A stretch of 64,000 nucleotides of DNA, taken from NCBI GenBank assembly GCA_902168105.1, contig CABHOY010000071.1, forward strand, positions 148,384-212,383, written 5' to 3'. Below, piece after piece: positions 20,301 to 27,468 of this stretch (positions within the stretch are counted from its first letter, which is position 1; every line of letters starts with the position of its first letter). The stretch comes from an uncultured Flavihumibacter sp. (GTDB taxonomy: Bacteria; Bacteroidota; Bacteroidia; Chitinophagales; Chitinophagaceae). The position numbers and the translations under genes were made by a program. Under the pieces are notes generated by a model, which saw only the letters and a program-made list of their open reading frames with translations, was not told where the DNA came from and did not search any database.

Positions 20301-20612
20301 TTACCCATAGAGGCACAGTTCTCGGTCGTATCAAAGATCCTGCCGGTAGACTATGACAAAGATGGAAAGCTGGATCTGCTGCTATTGGGCAACCAGTGCG
20401 ACAACCGTCTTAAGCTGGGTAGCTTTGACGCCGGTTATGGTTGCCTGCTGAAAGGTGATGGCAAAGGGAACTTTACTTATATACCACAACCCGCATCAGG
20501 CATTTGTGTAAAAGGCGATGTGAAATCGGCAGCGATCATGAATATCGGCGAGAAACCTCATGTAATGATAGGCGTAAATAACAAAGGGATCACCTTGTTT
20601 AAAGTTAACTAA
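17325..20612 (+). CDS. FG-GAP/VCBS repeat protein with ASPIC/UnbV domain
   Basis: 1095 residues from ATG 17325, chosen because a Sec signal peptide begins there (MKKISIPVLYLLLTIATSHVVAQQ); the frame is open 20 codons further upstream. Many calcium-binding-type DxNxDG loops of a beta-propeller are present (GDINNDGLQDLFF, ADVNGDGLLDIYV, FDIDNDGDLDMFL and others). An ASPIC/UnbV domain lies at about 525-610 (YLAVKLKGKDKNTAAVGAKV, with RLLFGLGDD), and a second propeller half follows. Such CRTAC1-like proteins are frequent beside SusCD pairs in Bacteroidota, and their biochemical role is unsettled. The next gene, a haloperoxidase-like enzyme, starts 3 bp later, so the two are co-expressed. Confidence 0.9.
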   Translation: MKKISIPVLYLLLTIATSHVVAQQTLFQLLAPKATGIKFINSLNETEKLNVLAYEYFYNGGGVAVGDINNDGLQDLFFTANMTPNKLYLNKGNMQFADITREAGNVLEGKKDGWKTGVTMADVNGDGLLDIYVCYSGKKTEDLRRNQLFINQGNAKFEEKAKEYGLDDPGYSTAAVFFDIDNDGDLDMFLLNHNVIKIDNMEFMRFRNETDPYAGNKLYRNDANHFTEITKQAGIFQSPLTFGLGVAVADINKDGWQDLYVTNDYNERDYLYINKHDGTFAEDATNCFGHLSQFSMGVDIADFNNDGLPDVMTLDMLPEDNQRQKLLQLQENYENFELIISQDLYKQYMRNMLQLNNGDGTFSEIGQLAGVSNTDWSWCPLIADLDNDGYKDIFVTNGYLRDYTNKDFLRYWGDYKVKKAIDREPVLLMDLVSAMPSTSLQNYIFKNNKDLTFSNMRNEWGLDAGGISSGAVYADLDNDGDLDLVINKINDAAAVYQNMSREYNKKPYLAVKLKGKDKNTAAVGAKVYVYSKSLQQYQEVNPNRGYLSAVSTRLLFGLGDDTRADSVCIIWPDNKVQHLRDVAANQLLTVSYAPDETPAAATMPSGAKYFTNDDSLFTYKHTDASGNDFKRQLLMMFMYSRTGPVFEKADVNKDGLEDLYMGGDNEQPARIYFQKQGGGFEMGTKVIPDSDMPSQVAAAAFFDADGDGDPDLYVAKGGYGLFEPNTAALQDELYLNDGKGRFALLKDALPNVSASSKSCVRPCDFDNDGDIDVFVGGRVIPGKYPMPPTSYLLVNDGKGQFKMADAPFTEAGMITDARWTDIDKDGRKDLVLCGEFMPLMIFANKQQGFEDVTTQYFDQPETGLWFGMALADVDGDGHEDIIAGNLGQNTQIHTSVKQPAELYFSDFDKNGSIDPFLNFYIEGISYPFVSRDELNEQIYPMRRKFSSYRNYSNATMKDIFSPEELSRAGKLTATETRTRCLLYRNGKFVPTELPIEAQFSVVSKILPVDYDKDGKLDLLLLGNQCDNRLKLGSFDAGYGCLLKGDGKGNFTYIPQPASGICVKGDVKSAAIMNIGEKPHVMIGVNNKGITLFKVN

Positions 20613-20615
20613 CTT

Positions 20616-21947
20616 ATGAAACGATTGACGATCATCTTACTTTTTGTATGTCAGCTTGGATATACACAACAACATAAAACAAGTTTTACAGATTATATAC
20701 AGCCCGCAGTGTTTTCACTCTCTATGGTCATGATGCATGATGTAGTGAATCCGCCTGCCGCCTGTAGATTTTACAGTTATGCAACGATGTCAGCCTATAG
20801 CATTGTAGCTGCGCATAATAAAAACATTCCCGGAGCTGCAACATTCATTAAGTCATTTCCAGATATTGCCGTGCATGATAGTGGCCGTGTATATGACTAT
20901 CGTGTAGCCGCTGCATATAGCGTCCTCGAAACAGGTAAACAGATGTTGCCATCGGGGTTTATGTTAGAGAAGGACGAAGAGAAATTATTGTTGTTGTTTA
21001 AAAAGGATAAAGTACCGGATAGTATTATCCGTAATTCAGTTGCAGTTGCAGTAGATGTCGCCAAACAAATAGTGCAATGGTCACGCCCGGATGGATACGG
21101 CAAACTCAGTACACTGGTGCGTTATACACCGGTAAAAGGAGATGCTTACTGGTATCCTACGCCACCGGCTTACATTGAAGCAGTGGAGCCGCATTGGAAA
21201 ACGATCCGGCCTATGGTTATCGACTCCTGTAATCAGTTTATACCACTACCGCCTGTGCCTTTCAGTAAAGATTCCACCAGTGCTTTTTATGCACTGAACA
21301 GGGAAGTGTACAATGCCGGCGTAAATCTTGATATGGAACAGCGTGTCATCGCATCTTTCTGGGACTGTAATCCGTTTGCGGTGAGCACTTATGGGCATAT
21401 GGCCATTGGTTTTAAGAAGATCACACCCGGCGGCCACTGGATGAACATCGCGGGTATCGTGGCCCGCAAAGCGCAGCTGGATTTTGATAAGACTGTTCTG
21501 CTACACGCAGTGACAGCAGTTGCCATGATGGATGCATTTATCAGTTGCTGGGATGCAAAGTATCTTAGCAACCGCATTCGCCCGGAGACGTATATCAACC
21601 GTTATATGGATGTGAAGTGGAAGCCTTTGTTACAAACGCCGCCGTTCCCTGAATATACTAGCGGGCATAGTGTGGTATCCACAGCAGCAGCTGTTGTATT
21701 GACTTATATGCTGGGCGATAATTTTTCCTATGATGATAATTCGGAGGAAATGTTTGAGATCCCCACCCGTAAGTTCACCTCTTTCCTGGCAGCGTCAGAG
21801 GAGGCGGCCATTTCCCGTTTATATGGCGGTATCCACTACAGGGATGCGATCGATAACGGCGTAGCACAGGGGCGCGCAGTAGGGGAGAAGGTGCTTGAAA
21901 AGATCAGAACTGCTGGTATTAAACCCGTATATGGTAGCGGCATGTAA
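20616..21947 (+). CDS. Vanadium-dependent haloperoxidase / PAP2-type acid phosphatase family enzyme, exported
   Basis: 443 residues with a short signal peptide (MKRLTIILLFVCQLGYTQQ). The vanadate/phosphate pocket is nearly complete: K315-x6-R322-P323 (KYLSNRIRP), TSGHS with His351 in place of PSGHS, and S400-R401-x5-H407 (SRLYGGIH) followed by YRDA. This order matches the shared motif of vanadium haloperoxidases and PAP2 phosphatases, and the length and all-helical layout fit the haloperoxidase side. Vanadate haloperoxidase versus acid phosphatase activity cannot be told from sequence. It follows the FG-GAP gene by 3 bp, an association often seen in Bacteroidota, and probably acts in the periplasm or at the surface. 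Confidence 0.88.
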   Translation: MKRLTIILLFVCQLGYTQQHKTSFTDYIQPAVFSLSMVMMHDVVNPPAACRFYSYATMSAYSIVAAHNKNIPGAATFIKSFPDIAVHDSGRVYDYRVAAAYSVLETGKQMLPSGFMLEKDEEKLLLLFKKDKVPDSIIRNSVAVAVDVAKQIVQWSRPDGYGKLSTLVRYTPVKGDAYWYPTPPAYIEAVEPHWKTIRPMVIDSCNQFIPLPPVPFSKDSTSAFYALNREVYNAGVNLDMEQRVIASFWDCNPFAVSTYGHMAIGFKKITPGGHWMNIAGIVARKAQLDFDKTVLLHAVTAVAMMDAFISCWDAKYLSNRIRPETYINRYMDVKWKPLLQTPPFPEYTSGHSVVSTAAAVVLTYMLGDNFSYDDNSEEMFEIPTRKFTSFLAASEEAAISRLYGGIHYRDAIDNGVAQGRAVGEKVLEKIRTAGIKPVYGSGM

Positions 21948-21959
21948 TGTCTTTTGAGG

Positions 21960-21967
21960 TATATTTG
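21960..21967 (+). promoter_or_regulatory. Bacteroidota -7 box upstream of nudK
   Basis: TATATTTG matches TAnnTTTG exactly and lies 26 bp before the nudK start. No good -33 TTG is seen about 20 bp upstream, so the promoter call is tentative. Confidence 0.35.
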
Positions 21968-21993
21968 GGGCTTACCTTCATTAAAGCACGTTT

Positions 21994-22572
21994 ATGTTAC
22001 CCGAAATAAAAATTCAGAAGGAAGAGATCCTGTCAGATAACTGGTATATACTTCGCAAGTTTACGTACGATTTCAAACTAAAGAACGGCAACTGGCAAAC
22101 CCAGTCCCGAGAGGCCTATGACCGTGGGAACGGCGCTGTGATCCTGCTGTACAATGCCGGGCAGAAGTCTGTTATCCTTACACGTCAGTTCCGGCTGCCT
22201 TCCTTTGTCAATGGCAATCCCTCCGGTATGCTGATCGAAGCCTGCGCCGGTCTGCTGGATAAGGACAGTCCCGAAGACTGCATCCGCCGGGAGGTAGAGG
22301 AAGAGACAGGGTACAAGGTGTCTCATGTCCGCAAGATCTTCGAGGCTTATATGTCGCCCGGTTCAGTTACTGAGATCCTCTATTTTTTCATCGCTGAGTA
22401 TGCCGCCAGTATGAAAGTAAATGAGGGCGGAGGTGTAGAACATGAACAGGAGGAGATTGAAGTACTCGAGCTTCCCTTTGAGAAGGCGCTGACTATGATA
22501 GACGACGGTGGGATCAGGGACGCTAAGACAATTATGCTGCTGCAACACCTCCGGTTGAAAGGGATACTTTGA
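21994..22572 (+). CDS. nudK: GDP-mannose pyrophosphatase-type Nudix hydrolase
   Basis: 192 residues, the usual NudK length. It matches the family throughout: SREAYDRGNGAVILLYN, QFRLPSFVNGNPSGMLIEAC, the Nudix box in AGLLDKDSPEDCIRREVEEE followed by TGY, then AYMSPGSVTEILYFFIAEY and EIEVLELPFEKAL. NudK hydrolyses GDP-mannose and related nucleotide sugars to mannose-1-phosphate and GMP in the cytoplasm. The metal-binding REVEEETGY end of the box is intact, while the first Glu of GX5E is Ser, which is unlikely to abolish activity because that residue is not a main metal ligand. It is a single gene, 46 bp after the haloperoxidase-like gene. Confidence 0.92.
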   Translation: MLPEIKIQKEEILSDNWYILRKFTYDFKLKNGNWQTQSREAYDRGNGAVILLYNAGQKSVILTRQFRLPSFVNGNPSGMLIEACAGLLDKDSPEDCIRREVEEETGYKVSHVRKIFEAYMSPGSVTEILYFFIAEYAASMKVNEGGGVEHEQEEIEVLELPFEKALTMIDDGGIRDAKTIMLLQHLRLKGIL

Positions 22573-22838
22573 GTTATGTAACCCTTTAGCATAAATTACT
22601 ATATTTACAACATCAATATTACTTCCACATATCTGAATGGGATTGCCAGGATCCCTGTTGCCGGATAGTAACACAGCTATTCAACCTGTCCGACATTGGC
22701 AGGAGTGTTACTATACATTAGCCTCTACAGGCTACGGGACATTATGTTCCTGATCTTCATTTTATGATTCTCGCTAACCGCTGTTTAACAATTGTTTACG
22801 GCTGGCGGCGTCCATTTTTATTCTAAAAATCAATACTT

Positions 22839-23396
22839 ATGTCAATACGATCCAATAAGGAGATTGTACTGGAAATGTACCGTCGTATGATCGGTGGCCG
22901 GGACCTCTCTTTGATCGATACCTATATCGGTGACCGGTATATCCAGCATAGCGCCATGTTACGGGACGGTAAGACGGGATTACGGGAAGCACTGGAACAG
23001 TTAAAACAGTTACCACCATCCGTGGAACGGGCTTCTCCGGTAGTTTGTGCTATCGCTGAAGGCGATTTTGTGGCCTTACTGCTGGACATCACACTAATGG
23101 GAAGGGCTTTACTCGTTATTGATCTTTTCCGCCTGGAAGAGGGCCTGATCGTGGAGCATTGGGACGCCATCCGGGAAAAAGACCTCGTTACCGCAACAAC
23201 AGACCTCTCGGGGATGAAGGTACACAGGGTTGTAAGGGAAAATAACTGGACCCTTTTGCAATCAACAGGGGACATGCAAAGTGCGCCTCATGTCTGCTAC
23301 GACATTTTCAGGTCGGAGGGGTGCATAGTACAGGAGCAGATCAGGATCGTACAGGCCATCCCGCAGGTACTACCCCACGGTAATGGCATGATCTGA
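22839..23396 (+). CDS. SnoaL/NTF2-like domain protein
   Basis: 185 residues with no signal peptide. The N-terminal 125 residues have an NTF2-like/SnoaL pattern: NKEIVLEMYRRMIGGRDLSL then DTYIGDRYIQHSAMLRDG, and VIDLFRLEEGLIVEHWDAI at the end of the fold, where the WD pair before the last helix is typical. The C-terminal 60 residues (VRENNWTLLQSTGDMQ onward) are not recognisable and rich in Val/Ile. Proteins of this type include ketosteroid-isomerase-like enzymes and stress-related proteins; no reaction can be assigned. It is a single gene followed by a terminator. Confidence 0.7.
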   Translation: MSIRSNKEIVLEMYRRMIGGRDLSLIDTYIGDRYIQHSAMLRDGKTGLREALEQLKQLPPSVERASPVVCAIAEGDFVALLLDITLMGRALLVIDLFRLEEGLIVEHWDAIREKDLVTATTDLSGMKVHRVVRENNWTLLQSTGDMQSAPHVCYDIFRSEGCIVQEQIRIVQAIPQVLPHGNGMI

Positions 23397-23436
23397 TAGC
23401 CCTGTGTTTGCAAAGGGCGCCATTTCGCTTGATTGT

Positions 23437-23476
23437 AAAGTCCTGGTTCCTGCTGATGCATGAGCCAGGACTTTTT
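23437..23476 (+). terminator. Intrinsic terminator after the NTF2-like gene
   Basis: The stem AAAGTCCTGG / CCAGGACTTT with about 18 nt between arms is followed by TTTC. It lies 41 bp past the stop codon. Confidence 0.65.
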
Positions 23477-23556
23477 CAATGGAATTATTTGCAGGCTTCC
23501 TGGTGTTTTGGCTTAGCTGGCCTTTGACCCCGGTTGATCCTGGTTCCATTTCTATA

Positions 23557-23648
23557 TCTAAAGGCAGTCTACGCCGTTGTTACACCGTTGTTTCTATATC
23601 GATCGATATAGAAACAACGGTGTAACAACGGCGTAGACTGCCTTTAGA
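23557..23648. repeat. Perfect 92-bp palindrome with no spacer
   Basis: Two 46-bp arms are exact reverse complements of each other and meet at 23602/23603 in the centre TATATCGA/TCGATATA. I checked every position from 23557 to 23648; the symmetry breaks at 23556/23649. Each arm contains the sub-repeat CCGTTGTT twice. The ten bases TTTCTATATC occur just outside the left end (23549-23558) and again near the centre (23591-23600). It lies in a 587-bp gene-free stretch between the NTF2-like and HPP genes. It carries no open frame, has no flanking transposase, and has no target-site duplication that I can see. Confidence 0.95.
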
Positions 23649-23925
23649 ACGTAGGTTTAATCCTGATCGCATCTAATCCGGAGGCTTTTCGAAGACTGGG
23701 ATCATTGAAACATGAAACCGGAACGCTGTTAGGCTGATGCCCCTGTTTCTTATACTATCTTATCCTTACCATGCCTGTGTCAAGTCCAGCTCATGTCCAC
23801 CTCAACTCCATGTAAACAGCATACTTACTTCGCGTCTGTCGTGGTTTTCGCCTTATGGATAGCTGGTTTGTATCCATATGTTAAAATAACATCATAACAA
23901 CTTCAGGTTTAAACAGATATTTCCA

Positions 23926-23955
23926 TTGGTAAAGGATGATTTTGTCTTAATTTTG
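23926..23955 (+). promoter_or_regulatory. Bacteroidota-type promoter of the HPP gene
   Basis: TTG (23926-23928), a 19-bp spacer and TAATTTTG (23948-23955) match the Bacteroidota -33/-7 pattern exactly. The HPP start codon is 28 bp further on. Confidence 0.7.
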
Positions 23956-23983
23956 CGCCCTTAACGGGAATACAGGGAAAATA

Positions 23984-24565
23984 ATGAGAAAAAAGGTGAA
24001 GCGGCACATGCGCAGGGTGAGGTATGTGCTGTACAAAGAGACATTGCTTGACTTCAGAGAACATGTCTGGACTTTTCTGGGCGCATTTACCGGAATCGGG
24101 TTGATCGGATTTCTGCAAAGCAAGTTTTTGTCACCTTCAGATAACCTGTTCCTCATTGGCTCGTTCGGAGCATCCTCTGTACTCATTTACGGGATCATTA
24201 ACAGTCCGCTGGCTCAACCCAGGAACCTGGTAGGCGGCCATGTGATCTGCGCCCTGGTAGGGGTTACCGTTTATAAACTGATCCCGGGCGAATTATGGTT
24301 GTCCGCAGCCCTGTCGGTAGCCCTGTGTATTGTAATGATGCAGATCACCAAAACATTGCATCCTCCCGGTGGGGCCACAGCACTGATCGCTAATATAGGA
24401 TCAGAAAAGATCAAGGCCATGGGATATCTCTATGTGCTCAGCCCTGTCCTGTCGGGTGTATTGATCCTGTTATTGGTAGCCCTTATCTTCAATAACGTGA
24501 CTTCTCACAGAAAATATCCTCACCACCGCATCTGGCATACCTCCCGAAGAAGGCGCGCCCACTAG
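23984..24565 (+). CDS. HPP family integral membrane protein
   Basis: 193 residues. A basic N-terminus (MRKKVKRHMRRVRYVLYKET) is followed by about four membrane segments: WTFLGAFTGIGLIGFLQ, LFLIGSFGASSVLIYGI, the paired VGGHVICALVGVTVYKLI and WLSAALSVALCIVMMQI, and LSPVLSGVLILLLVALIF. The family signature LHPPGGATALIA is present, as is the SFGASSVLIYG / LAQPRNLVGGH pair. HPP proteins are small membrane proteins; some plant and cyanobacterial members transport nitrite, but the bacterial role is mostly unknown. It is a single gene with its own promoter. Confidence 0.88.
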   Translation: MRKKVKRHMRRVRYVLYKETLLDFREHVWTFLGAFTGIGLIGFLQSKFLSPSDNLFLIGSFGASSVLIYGIINSPLAQPRNLVGGHVICALVGVTVYKLIPGELWLSAALSVALCIVMMQITKTLHPPGGATALIANIGSEKIKAMGYLYVLSPVLSGVLILLLVALIFNNVTSHRKYPHHRIWHTSRRRRAH

Positions 24566-24731
24566 CCTTTTTATTTGTATGATCAGTCCATTGAAGACTA
24601 CGTAATTCATATGAATTAGAAAATGAACAAAATGAACAAGGCCTGTAATAATGGCCAGGGAATGGCTAATGATTGAATGGAAATAATACTAATTTTAGCA
24701 CCATTACTCAACGACCATTCCAGAAAACCAA

Positions 24732-25508
24732 ATGAAAAACATCTACCCTTGTTTCCACAACCATTTATTTGCATGTGTTATTGTTCTGTTTGCCTTGGGC
24801 ATAACCAGTTGCTCAAAGGACGATGATGAGAATCCGACTCCCAATCCTGATCTGAACGAATTGTATGCCCTTTCCATCAGCGACGCCATGGTAGATAACA
24901 GCTCAGAATCGATAGACACGCTCTGGCCTGTCGCCATCAACAACCCCAATGTGCAATGGAAAACCATCAACGGACAAGCTTATGTACTGATGGCCACCTT
25001 CATGAAGTACCCGGAAAGCTTTCCTGCCGGAGATTCCATCACCACTACCTGGGGAGACTCCTGGTTCTTCATCCCTTTACAGATGCAGCGCAAACTGGGA
25101 CCCGGTTTTACCGCGACCTCCGATACAATTCAGCGTATCAGTCAGTTGCTGGGACTTCCGCCCAGAAACAGCCAGAGTAATACACACATCGCCCAGGTAT
25201 GGGTCCATGCAGAACGCCTCTTCCGGCCTGCAGGCGATACCGCCATCACAACTACTACCACCGGGGCTACACTGGTGAACACCGTGCCTCCGGAGTATAG
25301 GGCATGGTTTAATAATAATATTATTTATTCCTACTATCGCCCCCTGAACTCCCCCACAGATTACTACTACCCCTGGACAAGGCTCGGCTACACCTACGAT
25401 TGGGCGCCGGGAGCAAACAAGGTAGGTCTGAGTGAATACGTGCTGAAAGCAAGTTCAGGATGCTGGGTAGAAAGTACAACTACAGCAGCAGGCTTTTTCC
25501 AAAATTAG
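24732..25508 (+). CDS. Lipoprotein of unknown function
   Basis: 258 residues. The N-terminus has an SPII signal (CVIVLFALGITSC, lipobox ITSC) followed by an acidic, Pro/Asn-rich linker (SKDDDENPTPNPDLNE). The mature part has several Trp-rich segments (TTTWGDSWFFIP, WFNNNIIYSYYRPL, YYYPWTRLGYTYDWAPG) and a C-terminal SGCWVEST. I do not recognise a family. Aromatic-rich beta segments are compatible with a surface-bound carbohydrate or protein binding domain, but that is only an impression. It is a single gene facing the AHSA1-like gene. Confidence 0.75.
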   Translation: MKNIYPCFHNHLFACVIVLFALGITSCSKDDDENPTPNPDLNELYALSISDAMVDNSSESIDTLWPVAINNPNVQWKTINGQAYVLMATFMKYPESFPAGDSITTTWGDSWFFIPLQMQRKLGPGFTATSDTIQRISQLLGLPPRNSQSNTHIAQVWVHAERLFRPAGDTAITTTTTGATLVNTVPPEYRAWFNNNIIYSYYRPLNSPTDYYYPWTRLGYTYDWAPGANKVGLSEYVLKASSGCWVESTTTAAGFFQN

Positions 25509-25536
25509 TGGTCAGTCAATTCGAATAGTAAAGAAA

Positions 25537-25577
25537 AGGAGTTGTCTCAGTTAATTTTGAGACAACTCCTCATTTTA
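25537..25577. terminator. Bidirectional terminator between convergent genes
   Basis: The perfect 13-bp stem AGGAGTTGTCTCA / TGAGACAACTCCT has an 8-nt loop, with CATTTTA on one side and TTTTC (on the - strand) on the other. It lies between the + strand lipoprotein gene and the - strand AHSA1-like gene. Confidence 0.75.
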
Positions 25578-25613
25578 TAAGAAATACAATGTTTATATTA
25601 TTTCAACCGGTAG

Positions 25614-26036
25614 TTAGTTAGCTTCTGTATACTTTTTGAAGTTATCCAGTATCGCCTGCCAGCCACTCTGTTGCATGTCAACAGGATGTGTGTCCTCCGC
25701 TTCAAATGTTTCCACTACCTTAGTAGCATCTCCAATGGTGCTGAAAAGGATACTCACCTTTCTTTCATCGCCCAGGGTGTATTCTATCAGCTTGTGCTCT
25801 TTCACCTGTGTATACACGCCGCCAAAATCGAAACTGAAACTACCATCCTTCGCTGCCATCGTTGTGCTAAACGTTCCGCCCGTACGCAGGTCATTTTCTG
25901 CCTTAGGCGCATGCCAGTCTTCTGAAGCAAATGCCCATTTCTTAATATGTTCTGGCTCATTCCAGTATTCCCATACTTTTGCTACTGGCGCCTCGATTGT
26001 GCTTTCTACTGTAATTGCGGTTTTTGTCGTTGTCAT
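25614..26036 (-). CDS. SRPBCC / AHSA1-like domain protein
   Basis: 140 residues with no signal peptide. The Bet v1-like START fold of the Hsp90-activator (AHSA1) family is clear: ITVESTIEAPVAKVWEYWNE with PEHIKKWAF, then GGTFSTTMAAKDGSFSFDFGG, VYTQVKEHKLIEYTLGDERK, and a C-terminal helix MQQSGWQAILDNFKKYTEAN. Such small cytoplasmic proteins bind hydrophobic ligands; bacterial members rarely have a known ligand. It is a single gene. A -7-like box lies 47 bp upstream. Confidence 0.88.
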   Translation of the reverse strand: MTTTKTAITVESTIEAPVAKVWEYWNEPEHIKKWAFASEDWHAPKAENDLRTGGTFSTTMAAKDGSFSFDFGGVYTQVKEHKLIEYTLGDERKVSILFSTIGDATKVVETFEAEDTHPVDMQQSGWQAILDNFKKYTEAN

Positions 26037-26082
26037 ATCAGAGCGTTTTTAGTTTGATCATTTGTCGTTGTTGTTAACACTA

Positions 26083-26090
26083 CAAACTTA
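26083..26090 (-). promoter_or_regulatory. -7 box upstream of the AHSA1-like gene
   Basis: On the - strand this reads TAAGTTTG, a full match to TAnnTTTG. No TTG is seen at the -33 distance, so the call is tentative. Confidence 0.3.
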
Positions 26091-26197
26091 CGGCGGCAAA
26101 GCAACAGACAGGAGGGGTGAAAAAGACAAAGAGGAGGCGTTTTACGACCTGGACGGTAAGACCAGTCCAAAAGCTATCCGACAAGCTAAATAAGCGG

Positions 26198-26245
26198 TAT
26201 AAAAAAGCGTCTTATAAAACGTACAACCGTTTCATAAGACGCTTT
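26198..26245 (-). terminator. Intrinsic terminator of the PI-PLC gene (- strand)
   Basis: The stem AAAGCGTCTTAT / ATAAGACGCTTT extends inward by AAACG/CGTTT. On the - strand it is followed by TTTATACC as part of a six-T run. It lies 26 bp beyond the PI-PLC stop. Confidence 0.75.
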
Positions 26246-26270
26246 CTGATTAGCATAGTATAAGGATCAA

Positions 26271-27353
26271 CTATTTGTTGTTCACTGATACTGTATTATT
26301 AAATATCGGATTCACCCTGCAGTACTTCTTGCCATCAAAACTGATCTCATAATCAGACTTGAAATGCGTGCTCTTCTTATAGTAATCAGTTGTAATGATC
26401 TGCGCACCTGAATTACAAGCTGCAATAAAGCTGGACCTGTCATTCAAACGTGCCTCTTTAGTGTCCGAATCAGCCCTGGTGCGGATAATGTAGCCTTTCG
26501 TCACCAGGTCCTTGATCTTCGGATCTTTGGAGTTGTTGATGATCATCATGGCTGCTTCCGGATTACCCGGTTCCGAATTCGAAAACATAATACGGCCTTT
26601 CAGAGAAGGGTGACCTGCGATATACTGGTCCCTTTTAGCCTCTTTGGCATCAAGAATGAAAGCGAACTTGCCTTCCACTGCTTTTAAAGCGGGCCAGTTG
26701 TCATGCAGTACTGCTTCTTCCAGTGTATTGTATTGGCCTCTGATCATATCGGGAGTGATGATATGTTCTTTGCCCAGTCCTTCTACTAACGCTTTATCCA
26801 GCTTATCATAAAGTTCGCTGGTGAAAGGTTCAGGTACGGTAAGTTCTGTGTTTTTGCCTGCTCCGTCTTTAGGTTCCAGTGTAATGAAAACAGGATAGTG
26901 GTCAGGATGTTTTTCTGACCATGCTTTCAATACCGCAAGGCAGTTCTTCAGTGTCAGATAATCATTGCGGAAGTCCAGGTCCTGAACATGTAATACTTTG
27001 AACCCTGGTTCGAGCATAACGCCCTTCTCATCATAGGGGGCCTGTCCTTTTACCCAATCGAGGCCTTTAGGATGTGCATATTTACCACCTTTCTCATCTC
27101 CGTAAACATCGATCTCCAGGTTGCGTAAACCCATATCAAGTTGTTCAGCCAGGGGAATGTGCTCATAATCGATCTTGCTGGCAGATACAGAATCCTTGTG
27201 CTGGAACATTTTGAACAACGCCGGATCAATAGCTTGCTTGTAACTGTTGTGTGAACCAATGACCTGGATCCTGTTCATCTTCATACTGTCTGGTACGTCG
27301 TTGTGTAGCAGGCTCATTGCTGCCACCAATACCAATCCTGAAAGAACCTTCAT
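26271..27353 (-). CDS. Calcium-dependent phosphatidylinositol-specific phospholipase C family protein, exported
   Basis: 360 residues with a short signal peptide (MKVLSGLVLVAAMSLLHNDV). The TIM-barrel PLC layout of the Ca2+-dependent bacterial family is visible: first catalytic His in IQVIGSHNSYKQ, EQLDMGLRNLEIDVYGD (Glu and Asp metal ligands), KVLHVQDLDFRNDYLTLKNC (second His), ITLEPKDG, GKFAFILDAKE, and YIIRTRADSDTKEARLNDR with GAQIITTDYY at the end. The family hydrolyses phosphoinositides or related head-group phosphodiesters outside the cytoplasm. It is a single gene located downstream of the third SusC/SusD pair on the same strand, so a joint role in scavenging phosphorylated substrates is possible but unproven. 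Confidence 0.9.
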   Translation of the reverse strand: MKVLSGLVLVAAMSLLHNDVPDSMKMNRIQVIGSHNSYKQAIDPALFKMFQHKDSVSASKIDYEHIPLAEQLDMGLRNLEIDVYGDEKGGKYAHPKGLDWVKGQAPYDEKGVMLEPGFKVLHVQDLDFRNDYLTLKNCLAVLKAWSEKHPDHYPVFITLEPKDGAGKNTELTVPEPFTSELYDKLDKALVEGLGKEHIITPDMIRGQYNTLEEAVLHDNWPALKAVEGKFAFILDAKEAKRDQYIAGHPSLKGRIMFSNSEPGNPEAAMMIINNSKDPKIKDLVTKGYIIRTRADSDTKEARLNDRSSFIAACNSGAQIITTDYYKKSTHFKSDYEISFDGKKYCRVNPIFNNTVSVNNK

Positions 27354-27370
27354 TATTATATTTTTTTTTA

Positions 27371-27399
27371 AACAGCCGGCCTTTTAAAGGCCGGCTGTT
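27371..27399. terminator. Very stable hairpin after the third SusC/SusD operon
   Basis: A 29-bp perfect inverted repeat (AACAGCCGGCCTTT around a single central base) lies 70 bp beyond the SusD stop at 27469 and just upstream of the PI-PLC start. The run next to it on the + strand is T's at 27361-27369, which puts A's, not U's, after the hairpin in - strand RNA. It may therefore act as an attenuator or RNA-stabilising end rather than a textbook terminator. Confidence 0.55.
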
Positions 27400-27468
27400 G
27401 GGTTTCTTATGATCTATCGTTTATTATACAGCACCTGCAATGTTTCAGGGAACTGTTTATAATTTCGT

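Larger units (their letters stand above)
23397..23983. other. Gene-free region between the NTF2-like and HPP genes
   Basis: 587 bp with no plausible gene on either strand. It holds the terminator at 23437, the 92-bp palindrome at 23557 and the HPP promoter at 23926. The remainder (about 23650-23920) shows nothing recognisable. Confidence 0.6.

Noticed and set aside
23557..23648. The 92-bp palindrome as an ordinary transcription terminator
   Set aside because: It has no U-run, is far longer than needed, and the upstream gene already has a terminator at 23437.
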